From positions 2,108,001-2,172,000 of the forward strand of contig NC_007650.1 of assembly GCF_000012365.1 (NCBI RefSeq): DNA of 64,000 bases, written 5' to 3'. Positions 26,302 through 33,756 of this stretch are shown here, piece after piece (position 1 is the first letter of the stretch; the number at the start of each line of letters is the position of its first letter). A model generated the notes under the pieces. It did no database searches. It had not been told where the DNA came from and saw only the letters and a program-made list of their open reading frames with translations. The DNA comes from Burkholderia thailandensis E264 (lineage in GTDB: Bacteria > Pseudomonadota > Gammaproteobacteria > Burkholderiales > Burkholderiaceae). The position numbers and the translations under genes are program-made.

Positions 26302-27514
26302 TTGTCCACATTTTTTGTTGGCAAACTTGTGGACATCCTGCGCATCTCGCGATCAACGTCTTGATGCGACAGCGTTTTCTCATCGGTGTCACGAATGCGT
26401 CAATCGATGCCCGCATGCGCATCGCACGCGCGGCACGATACCGAATGCGGCGATCAGTTCGCATCGACGACTCGGATCGCACGCGCCGCGCATCGCCGAT
26501 CGCGCTCGGCGAGCGCCGTCGTTATCCACATTTTTTGTTGGCAAGCTTGTGGAGATCCTGGGTGTGCCGCGCTCAAGCCGTTGATCCGCCGGGCTTTTTC
26601 CGGGCGTGTCAGGCGAGCGGCAATTGACGTCGAACGATGCCCCACCAGCACACCCCGGCGCGCTCACGCAAATCGGCCGAATGACGCTTGCCGCATTCCG
26701 CGCCGTCGGCGCGGCCGTTCGCCGAAGCGCTTGTCCACATTTTTTGTGGCCAAGCTTGTGGACATCCTGCGCATTCGGTGCGCAAGCCATTGATCCGGCG
26801 ACATTTTCGTTGCCGGATCGATCAAGCGGCACATGACGTCGGCAAGCCCGCTTGCGCCGATGTCCACGCGCCGCGACGCTCGATATCCGGCGCCCGCCGC
26901 AGCGGCGCGCCGGCGGCAGACGACCGCCGCCTCCGCCGCCCTTCTTCGCCCCGCCCGAGCGCCGCCGTCTTTTCCACAAATTTTGTTGGCAAGCTTGTGG
27001 ATAGGCTGAGCATCCGACACTCAACCCATTGATCCTTCGGCCATTTCCCGAACGCATCAAACAAGCGGCAACAGCCGGCATCGCGCGCGCGTCGCGCGCC
27101 CCGCCGACGATCGAACTCCGGACGCCGCGGGCCGCGCCGCGCGTCACATGCCGCGCATCCCGGCGATGCATCGGGCATCGCGCTCGCGCGCGACGTTTTC
27201 CACACTTTTTGTTGGCAAGCTTGTGGACATCCTGAGCATCCGTCATCCAACACATTGATCCGGCGGCATTTTCCCGGGACCGTCAGAAATGCGGCATCGC
27301 AGCGAAAATCGGTTCGCCGGGCGCACGCCGGATCTCGTCCGCCATCGAATCGGCCGGCATCGACGATCACAACGGCAACAATCCACAACGTCTTTGCGAT
27401 GCAAGGGTTTTCCACAGTTTTTGTGCGCAAGCTTGTGGATATCTCGCGCCGCCGCGCGCCAAGCGATTGATCCGCCGAGACTTTTCCGAAATCCTCGTAC
27501 CCTCGGCACAAAGC
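26302..27514 (+). repeat. Array of six ~105-bp elements with paired inverted DnaA-box-like 9-mers
   Basis: Each copy has a left 9-mer and, starting exactly 25 bp later, a right 9-mer. Left/right starts are 26302/26327, 26522/26547, 26731/26756, 26970/26995, 27196/27221 and 27408/27433. Left boxes are TTGTCCACA, TTATCCACA (perfect E. coli DnaA box), TTGTCCACA and TTTTCCACA three times. Right boxes are TTGTGGACA, TTGTGGAGA, TTGTGGACA, TTGTGGATA, TTGTGGACA and TTGTGGATA. A CAA-N4-TTG-AT motif lies at +51 to +62 in every copy (TTGA always at +59). GCGGCA or a one-base variant stands at +95. Copies align without gaps, while the 100-130 bp between them are unrelated. Copy spacing is 209-239 bp, and all copies share one orientation. 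No credible gene lies in 26115-27650. DnaA titration or reactivation, or another protein-binding role, is inferred. Confidence 0.85.
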
Positions 27515-27650
27515 TCGTCCAGGCGTCGGCGATGCGATTCGATGCGCCGGCAAACGGCACGCGCGGCGCGCGGCGCGAATGGGCGCAGCGCGTGCCGGCC
27601 CGCCTGCGCGGCGCGCCGGCCGCCCACATCGCCGACGACGCACGCCGCCG

Positions 27651-28361
27651 TCAATCCGGATAGTCGAGCGACGGATACCAGTCGACACCGCGCCCTTCGG
27701 GCGTCATGTCGAGAATCGTCCACAGCGGCATCGGGTCGGGCGCGCCGCGCGGGTCCTGCCCGGGGTCGGCGCTCCAGCCGCCCATCTCGCCGCTCCAGAA
27801 GTGGCGGATCGTGCCGTCGCGGCGCGTGAACACGTTGATCGCCGGATCTTCGCCGCCGTCGGCGCCGATCGCGTGATAGTCGCGGCTGTAGCGGCCGTCG
27901 AGATCGCAATACAGCTTCAGGTCGCGCCAGCCGCGCTCGCGCTTGAACGCGACGAGCCGCTCGAGCGGCGAGCGCGCGACGACCGCGAGCGCGACGCGCT
28001 GCTCGATATCGCGCGCCTCGCCGTTCCACGCGCCGAGCAGCGACGTGCACATCGGACACGGCCGCTCGCGCTGCGGCCCGAACATGTAGCTGTAGACGAC
28101 GAGCGTCTGCCTGTCGCCGAACAGCTGCGCGAAATCGCACGGGCCGCGCTCGCCCTCGAAACGATAATCGCCCGTCACCTCGCCGCCCGGCGGCAGCGCG
28201 CGCCGCAGCACGGCAACCCGCTCGACGCGCCGGCGCAGCTCGATCTCCTCGACGAGCAGCGCGTCGCGCGCACGGCGATAGGCATCGCTTTCGTTCGGCC
28301 ACCGGGTCGTATTGCGCTTCACGAGCTCGGCGGCCGAAACCGGCATCGAATGCTCCGTCAT
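27651..28361 (-). CDS. DUF899 family thioredoxin-like protein
   Basis: The protein is 236 residues long. The family pattern is clear: FAQLFGDRQTLVVYSYMFGP, then PCPMCTSLLGAWNG with a CPMC pair, YHAIGADGGEDPAINVFTRR and IRHFWSGEMGG. The fold is thioredoxin-like, and the enzymatic role is not established. AGGAG lies directly against the ATG at 28367 but at normal spacing from the ATG at 28361, so the latter (MTEHSMPVSAAEL) is chosen. A glutathione transferase gene lies 40 bp upstream on the same strand, and the two are probably co-transcribed. Confidence 0.88.
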   Translation of the reverse strand: MTEHSMPVSAAELVKRNTTRWPNESDAYRRARDALLVEEIELRRRVERVAVLRRALPPGGEVTGDYRFEGERGPCDFAQLFGDRQTLVVYSYMFGPQRERPCPMCTSLLGAWNGEARDIEQRVALAVVARSPLERLVAFKRERGWRDLKLYCDLDGRYSRDYHAIGADGGEDPAINVFTRRDGTIRHFWSGEMGGWSADPGQDPRGAPDPMPLWTILDMTPEGRGVDWYPSLDYPD

Positions 28362-28401
28362 GTCCATCTCCTGTCGATTGAACGCTCAGGGCCCGCTTCC
28401 G

Positions 28402-29061
28402 CTAATCCCGGTCGGGCGCGCCGAGCGGGAACAGATGCCGGTACGGACGCGCTTCGTCGACAGCCCGCGCGAACGACGCACGCGCGAGCAGCCGCTTGCG
28501 ATACGCGATCACGCGCTGCAGCGACGGATCGATCGGATGCGCCCAGTCCGCATAGAACAGCGAAGGCGCGGCCGAGCAGTCGGCCAGGCTGAACGCTTCG
28601 CCCGCCGCCCAGCCGCGGCCATCGAGCGTGCGCTCGAGCCACGCATACGACGTGTCGAGCATCCGCCGCGCATCGGCCACGCCGCGCGCGTCGCGCTCGG
28701 CCTGCGGCCGCAGCGCATCGAACACGATCTTCTGCAACGGCGTCGACACATAGCAGTCGAAGAAGCGGTCCATCATCCGCACGTCGAGCGCCGCGCCCGC
28801 GTCGGCGGGCAGCAGCCGCACGGACGCCGGACGACGCAGGCCGAGGTATTCGATGAGGATCGTCGACTCGACGATCGTGCGATCGCCGTCGACGATCATC
28901 GGCATGTGCTTGAGCGGCCAACGCTCGGCGAACTCGGCGCTCGCCTGCGGCGTGTCGCCCGCGAGCAGGCGCCATTCGAACGGCACGTCGTACTCGTAAA
29001 GCGCGATCAGCACCTTCTGGCAATACAGCGAAAACGGATGCCCGTAGAACTTCAGGCTCAT
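28402..29061 (-). CDS. Glutathione S-transferase
   Basis: This 219-residue cytosolic GST has the N-terminal thioredoxin fold MSLKFYGHPFSLYCQKVLIA with Ser/Cys near the usual catalytic position, the cis-Pro in PLKHMPMIVDGD, and GSH-binding TIVESTILIEYLG. The C-terminal helical domain ends with WAAGEAFSLADCSAAPSLF, the N-capping box region. GAGGAGG eight bases before ATG 29061 fixes the start. It is followed by the DUF899 gene at 40 bp and preceded by the VOC gene. The three look like a detoxification cluster (inference). The substrate is unknown. Confidence 0.92.
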   Translation of the reverse strand: MSLKFYGHPFSLYCQKVLIALYEYDVPFEWRLLAGDTPQASAEFAERWPLKHMPMIVDGDRTIVESTILIEYLGLRRPASVRLLPADAGAALDVRMMDRFFDCYVSTPLQKIVFDALRPQAERDARGVADARRMLDTSYAWLERTLDGRGWAAGEAFSLADCSAAPSLFYADWAHPIDPSLQRVIAYRKRLLARASFARAVDEARPYRHLFPLGAPDRD

Positions 29062-29246
29062 GACGTTCCTCCTCGATCGACGCGGCGCGCGCGACACGCG
29101 CACGCCGCTGGCCGCAGATCAAACGGCGGACGGCGAGTCTCGCCTCGCCGCTTCATCGCGCCGCCCCGCCGCCGCCGCCGACGACGACGCACGAGCACGC
29201 GCACCGTGCCCGCCGCGCACGCCGGCCACGGCCGCGCTCGTCGGGC

Positions 29247-29723
29247 TCATTGCCCGGGCGGCACGCAGTTCTCCATCCCTTCGCGAATCTGCTCGGGCGT
29301 CAAGTCCCGCTTGTGCGTCGCAACCGACCAGCGATGACCGAACGGGTCCTCGAGCTGGCCGTAGCGGTCGCCCCAGAACATGTCGGCGGGCGGCATCGTC
29401 AGCTTCGCGCCCGCTTCCACCGCGCGCGCGACAACCGCGTCGACGTCCGGCACGTACAGATGGATGAACACGGGCGAGCCCTTCAGCGCCCTCGGGCCGA
29501 GCGCGCCGCACTGCGCCGATTCGTCGACGAGCATCAGCGTCGAATCGCCGATCCTGACGGCCGCATGCATCAGCCTGCCGGCATCGCGCGACGGCAGCCG
29601 CGTGATCTCGACGGCGTCGAACGCTTTCTTGTAGAACTCGATCGCGGCGGCGGCGCCGTCGCAAATCAGATGAGGGGTCAGCGAATGCATCCCCTCGGGG
29701 ATCGGTTTGACTGCGGTAGGCAT
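29247..29723 (-). CDS. VOC-family (PhnB/glyoxalase-like) protein
   Basis: This 158-residue VOC-fold protein has SLTPHLICDGAAAAIEFYKK and AFDAVEITRLPS in the first beta-alpha-beta-beta-beta unit. The second unit has VFIHLYVPDVDAVVARAVEA, KLTMPPADMFWGDRYGQLED and PFGHRWSVATHKRDL. This is the PhnB/YdcJ-like pattern found in many uncharacterised proteins; metal residues differ from true glyoxalase I. AAGGAGCCGCGATC precedes the ATG. It has the same orientation as the GST and DUF899 genes. Confidence 0.9.
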   Translation of the reverse strand: MPTAVKPIPEGMHSLTPHLICDGAAAAIEFYKKAFDAVEITRLPSRDAGRLMHAAVRIGDSTLMLVDESAQCGALGPRALKGSPVFIHLYVPDVDAVVARAVEAGAKLTMPPADMFWGDRYGQLEDPFGHRWSVATHKRDLTPEQIREGMENCVPPGQ

Positions 29724-30165
29724 GATCGCGGCTCCTTGGCTCCGAATGGGTTCATCGACCGAGCGCGCCGCTCGCGCGGCGTCGCTCTATCGCCACGACG
29801 AACGAGTCCCGCGGAAATCGACATGCGTCGCAAAATTATTTTTTGAAGAGGGCGACGTGCGACGGCTGCCATCGTCACCGCGCGTCGCGTCGCGGCGCGG
29901 CGAGGCGAGGCGAGGCGGGCCGAATCTTGCCGCCTCTTGCCGCACCGCGTCGCGCCGCGAAGTTCGTCGACCGTCCCCGCTTGCTCCACCGGGTCGCGCA
30001 AGCATCGGGCGGCGAACCGAAAGAAGGCGGGCACCCGAGCGCCGGTTATCAACAATTTCTGTCGACAAACGTGTGGATATCCTGCGCACGCACGCGCCAA
30101 GCCTTTGAAACCACGGCGCTTTCCGCACCGCGGCAAGGAACGGGCAGCGCGCCGGGCGCGCCGCG
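29724..30165. other. Intergenic region carrying the seventh copy of the DnaA-box element
   Basis: The 442 bp include a short GGCGA x3 run at 29899-29913 and the diverged repeat copy at 30046-30150. Other open frames are GC shadows. The reverse-strand promoter of the VOC gene must lie in the AT-richer stretch near 29830-29850. Confidence 0.5.
30046..30150 (+). repeat. Isolated, diverged seventh copy of the paired-box element
   Basis: Left box TTATCAACA (30046-30054) and right box GTGTGGATA (30071-30079) keep the 25-bp spacing. CAA-N4-TTGA is kept with TTGA at +59. The interior AAGCTT stretch and the GCGGCA block have drifted. It is 2.6 kb from the main array. Confidence 0.7.
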
Positions 30166-30429
30166 TCAGCGATTTTCGAGATTCGCCTTCAGCTCGTTCG
30201 CCTTGTCGCGCAGCGCCTCGTAGCCGGAGCGCGCGTGCTCGGGCAGGTCCGGATCGCCGACGAGCGCGCCGAGCGTCTCGATCAGGCTGAACAGGATGCC
30301 CTTCGCCGCGCCGACCGCGATGCTCCGCGACTGGATCGATTCGTGCAGATGGTCGACGGCCGCCTCGAGCTGTTCGAGCTTCGGCTCGTCGTCGTGCGGG
30401 CGGACGTCGTCAGGCTTCTGGTTCGTCAT
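30166..30429 (-). CDS. Hypothetical helical protein
   Basis: This 87-residue protein has GGAGGCCATCACC before the ATG. The first 20 residues are acidic and Pro/Asp-rich (TNQKPDDVRPHDDEPKLEQL). Two or three amphipathic helices follow (LEAAVDHLHESIQSRSIAVG; ILFSLIETLGALVG; YEALRDKANELKANLENR). No family was recognised; it looks soluble and possibly oligomeric. It stands 95 bp downstream of the debranching-type glucosidase stop on the same strand. Confidence 0.65.
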   Translation of the reverse strand: MTNQKPDDVRPHDDEPKLEQLEAAVDHLHESIQSRSIAVGAAKGILFSLIETLGALVGDPDLPEHARSGYEALRDKANELKANLENR

Positions 30430-30524
30430 GGTGATGGCCTCCGATATCGGTTCGTTGCGAATCGTTGATCGATGCCGTCATTGTATGGCGCGCCGCGCGA
30501 AGCGCACGCGAGCGAGCGCAATCT

Positions 30525-32801
30525 TTACAGCACCGCGACGACGCGCGCGCCGCCCGGCTGGGCCGCCGCGACCACCTGCCCGTCGACGCGCCGGAACGTG
30601 AGCGACACGCTGTCGTCGCCGACGCGCAGATCGTCGACGCGCAGCCAGTCGACGCCCTCCGGCAGTTCCGGCCGCTCGACGCGCACCTCGCCGCGCGCCG
30701 CGTCGACCGAGATGCCGAGACACGCCTGCAGCATCATGAACGGCGCGCCCGCCGCCCACGCCTGCGGCAGGCACGCGACCGGGTATGCGGTCGGCGGCTC
30801 GCCGCGCCGGCGCGGGAAGCCGCAGAAGAGCTCGGGCAGCCGCATGTCGAAGCTCACGGCCGCCTCGAACAGCGCGCGCAACAGGTCGAGCACCGCGCGC
30901 TTGTCTCCGTAGCGCGCGAGGCCGCGCGCGGCAAGCGCATTGTCGTGCGGCCAGATCGAGCCGTTGTGATACGCCATCGGATTGAAGCGCGGCTGCCCGG
31001 CCGCGAGCGTGCGCACGCCCCAGCCGGTGCGAAACAGCGTCGAGCCGAGCACGCGCGCGACCGATTCGCCGCGGCTCTGCTCCGGCAAGCCGAACGCGAG
31101 CAGATGCGCGGCGTTCGACGCGAGCACGCGGCACAGCTCGCCGCGGCCGTCCACCGCGATGCCGTAGAAGCCCGCCTCCGGCATCCAGAACAGCGCCTCG
31201 ACCTGCTCGCGCAGCAGCTTCGCGCGCTGCGCGTAGCGCACGGTGTCGGCCGCGTGGCCGCGCCGGCGGGAGAACGTCGCCATCGCGTCGAACGCCGCGC
31301 ACGCGTACGCCTGCACTTCGACGAGCGCGATCGGGCCGACCGGAAAGCGGCCGTCCGCATGGAACACCGAATCCTGGCTGTCCTTCCAGCCCTGGTTCGC
31401 GAGCCCGCGCGCGGACGTGCGCTGGTAGTCGAGCAGCCCGCGCGGGTTGCGCTCGCACACGCTCGTCACCCACTGCGCGGCGCGCTCGAGCGCGGGCCAC
31501 AGCTCGTCGATCAGCGATTCGTCGCCGGTGTGCTCGAGATACGCGCCCGCGAGCACGACGAACAGCGGCGTGGTGTCGACGCCGCCGTAGTACAGCGCGA
31601 ACGGCACCTCGCCCGTGGCCGCCATCTCGCTCTTGCGGAACTCGTGCATGATCTTGCCCGGCTCCGCGTCGCGAAACGCCGACGTCTCGCGCGCCTGGTG
31701 CTCGGCGAGAAAACGCAGCACGCCGCGCGCGAGCGACGGCTGCAGCCACAGCATCTGCAGCGACGTGATCACCGCGTCGCGGCCGAACGGCGTCGAGAAC
31801 CACGGGATTCCCGCGTACGGATACGGGCCGGTTTCGAGCGCCGTCGTGAGCAGGCCCAGGTCCGCGAGCGAGCGGTCGAGCCATGCGTTGAAGAGCGGAT
31901 TGCTCGTGTGCACGCGCGCGATCGTGCGGCGACGCTCGCGCATCGCGCGGTGCACGTCGGCGAGCGCCTTGCGCAGCGCGCCGCGCCCCGGGGCGACGCA
32001 CGGCCGCTGCGCGAACGCGTCGCCGCCGGCGGGCGCGGCGGCGACGCACGCCTCCACCGTCAGATACAGCGACACGCACGCCTGCGCGGCGATCGTCAAC
32101 GTATAGTCGGCGCGATCGACGGCGAGCGTGTCGGGCGTCGGCTCGAAGCCGATCCGCACGCTGCGCTCGACCGCGTCGAGCCCGTCGTAGCGCAGCCTGA
32201 CCGCCCCCGCCTCGACGCACGGCGGCGCGATCGTGCCGCGCCGCTCGCGCCGCGCGCCGCGCACTTCGAACATGTCCTTGAAGTCCGCGCCGAACGAGAT
32301 CGACAACGGCACCTCGGCGTCGCTCGTGCCGTAGTTCGTCAGCGTGAGCGCCTCGTGCAGCACGTTGTCGGCAAGCACGCGCATCCGCTCGATGTGGATC
32401 ACGCCCTCGGGCGTCTCGCGGCCGCCGAGCGGCGGCAGCGGGCGGTTCGTCAGGTGCGCGGTGAACGACGCGTTGTCCGCGCTCGTCGCGCCCGACAGCA
32501 GCGACGGCGCGCGGCCGCCGAACGTGAGCCGCCACTGCGACAGCACGCGCATGTCGTCGACGAACAGGCCGTCGTCGCGCCCGCCGATGTCGCCGAGCGC
32601 GTCGCTCACGACGAACGCGTCGCCCGCCTTCAGCACGAACTGGCTGCCGCGCACGGCCTTCTGCGCGTCGGGCTCGGGCGCGATGAACGCGGGCGCGGGC
32701 GGCGCCGGTTGCGGCGTCGCGGCGGGCGCGGACGAACGCGCGGATGCGGGCGCGTCGGCGTGCGGCGCGCGCGGGGAAGAAGGGTCGGCTTGCCTCGACA
32801 T
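30525..32801 (-). CDS. Amylo-alpha-1,6-glucosidase (glycogen debranching-type protein)
   Basis: The protein is 758 residues long. Residues about 50-240 match the GDE_N_bis domain (GDAFVVSDALGDIGGRDDGL; FVDDMRVLSQWRLTFGG). Residues about 290-720 form an (alpha/alpha)6 glucosidase domain with YPYAGIPWFSTPFGRDAVIT, FRKSEMAATGEVPFALYYGG, NQGWKDSQDSVFHADGR, and YHNGSIWPHDNALAARGLAR. The GRDA, GWKDS and WPHDN acidic residues are the likely catalytic and substrate-binding groups. AGGAG six bases before ATG 32801 fixes the start; a low-complexity Ala/Pro linker follows. Such proteins act on alpha-glucans or plant oligosaccharides; no glycogen operon is adjacent. Confidence 0.88.
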   Translation of the reverse strand: MSRQADPSSPRAPHADAPASARSSAPAATPQPAPPAPAFIAPEPDAQKAVRGSQFVLKAGDAFVVSDALGDIGGRDDGLFVDDMRVLSQWRLTFGGRAPSLLSGATSADNASFTAHLTNRPLPPLGGRETPEGVIHIERMRVLADNVLHEALTLTNYGTSDAEVPLSISFGADFKDMFEVRGARRERRGTIAPPCVEAGAVRLRYDGLDAVERSVRIGFEPTPDTLAVDRADYTLTIAAQACVSLYLTVEACVAAAPAGGDAFAQRPCVAPGRGALRKALADVHRAMRERRRTIARVHTSNPLFNAWLDRSLADLGLLTTALETGPYPYAGIPWFSTPFGRDAVITSLQMLWLQPSLARGVLRFLAEHQARETSAFRDAEPGKIMHEFRKSEMAATGEVPFALYYGGVDTTPLFVVLAGAYLEHTGDESLIDELWPALERAAQWVTSVCERNPRGLLDYQRTSARGLANQGWKDSQDSVFHADGRFPVGPIALVEVQAYACAAFDAMATFSRRRGHAADTVRYAQRAKLLREQVEALFWMPEAGFYGIAVDGRGELCRVLASNAAHLLAFGLPEQSRGESVARVLGSTLFRTGWGVRTLAAGQPRFNPMAYHNGSIWPHDNALAARGLARYGDKRAVLDLLRALFEAAVSFDMRLPELFCGFPRRRGEPPTAYPVACLPQAWAAGAPFMMLQACLGISVDAARGEVRVERPELPEGVDWLRVDDLRVGDDSVSLTFRRVDGQVVAAAQPGGARVVAVL

Positions 32802-32894
32802 CGGAACTCCTGGGCTGGGCGCGGCGCGCCGGGTGCGCCGCGTTTTCCGCACAGGATAGGACAGAAAGCGCGACGCGCGCAGCGGGCGCGCCCG

Positions 32895-33062
32895 CTATCG
32901 CGCCGGCGGCTGCCCGCCGCGCGCGTCGATCCGGCTTCGCGTCTGCATGTCGACGATCTCGCGCGCCGCGCGCTCGCATTCGCCCCGCGGCGACAGGATC
33001 TCGTCGCGCAGCGGCGCTTCGAGCATGCGCGTGAGCGTCAGCGGATCGGCGCGCTCATGCAC
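32895..33062 (-). CDS. Small ORF or gene remnant, unrecognised
   Basis: From GTG 33062 this frame reads 55 residues, VHERADPLTLTRMLEAPLRD and then EILSPRGECERAAREIVDMQ, ending at TAG. The mixed, protein-like composition contrasts with the Arg/Ala shadows around it. Just upstream another frame reads LPKVLKMRVIRDFRAASHGD and VPAIRPDAHRDKRA before a stop, so the two may be parts of one frameshifted gene. No ribosome site is clear and no family is recognised. Confidence 0.3.
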   Translation of the reverse strand: MHERADPLTLTRMLEAPLRDEILSPRGECERAAREIVDMQTRSRIDARGGQPPAR

Positions 33063-33756
33063 GCTTGTCGCGATGCGCGTCGGGACGGATCGCCGGCACG
33101 TCGCCGTGCGACGCTGCGCGGAAATCGCGGATCACGCGCATCTTCAGCACCTTCGGCAGGCCGGATGCGGGCGGCGCGCCGGCAAACGCAGCGGGCGATC
33201 GTGCACAGCCGCCGGCCGTGCACGGCGGCATCGGCGATGCGCTCGGCGCGGCCCGCCGGCGTATGCCCGCGCCTCAGCGCGCTTCAGGCGCTGCGCTTCA
33301 CGCCGGAAATCGAGCCTCGCTTCGATCTGCCGAATGTCGATGTGATTGGATTGGGCGGCGCGCGTTTCGATGCGGCGGCGCGCGCGACATGCCCGCCAGG
33401 CGCGGCCGCGCGCGCCGGTTCGGGCACGGCGGGTTCGCGTCCCGTCGCGCGTTATGGCGCGTGGGTCCGGTGTTCGATGCGGCGAGTCGATAGCGCGCGC
33501 CGGCGCATCGAACGCGCAGAAGTCATGCGCGCGGCGGGAGCGTGCGCGCGTGCGATCAGCATGCAATCGGCATGCAATCGGCGGGCGGGCGGCCGCATCG
33601 CCGCCGACGCTTCTCGTGCGCGTCACGTCACGTCGCGTCACGTCGCCTCGCCCAGACGCGCGGCGGTGCCGTCCGGGAGCAGCATGCGTGTCCGGCGGCA
33701 GCGGCTCGCGCGGCCCCACCGCATTTCGCGCCAAGCCGCCGCCCATCACGCGCGAA
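33063..33756. other. Intergenic region, no confident gene
   Basis: Nearly 700 bp downstream of the autotransporter stop hold no convincing gene. TCACG/TCGCG short repeats occur near 33620-33655. A possible frameshifted reading upstream of 33062 is noted under the small ORF. Confidence 0.35.

Noticed and set aside
26389..27255. Long open frames through the six-copy array on both strands
   Set aside because: They change frame relative to the repeat from copy to copy, lack ribosome sites and join unrelated spacers.
26115..27650. CRISPR array
   Set aside because: The repeated unit is about 105 bp, spacers are of unequal length (about 100-130 bp), and no cas gene is present.
29899..29918. GGCGA short tandem run
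   Set aside because: Three exact units only, common in such GC-rich DNA.
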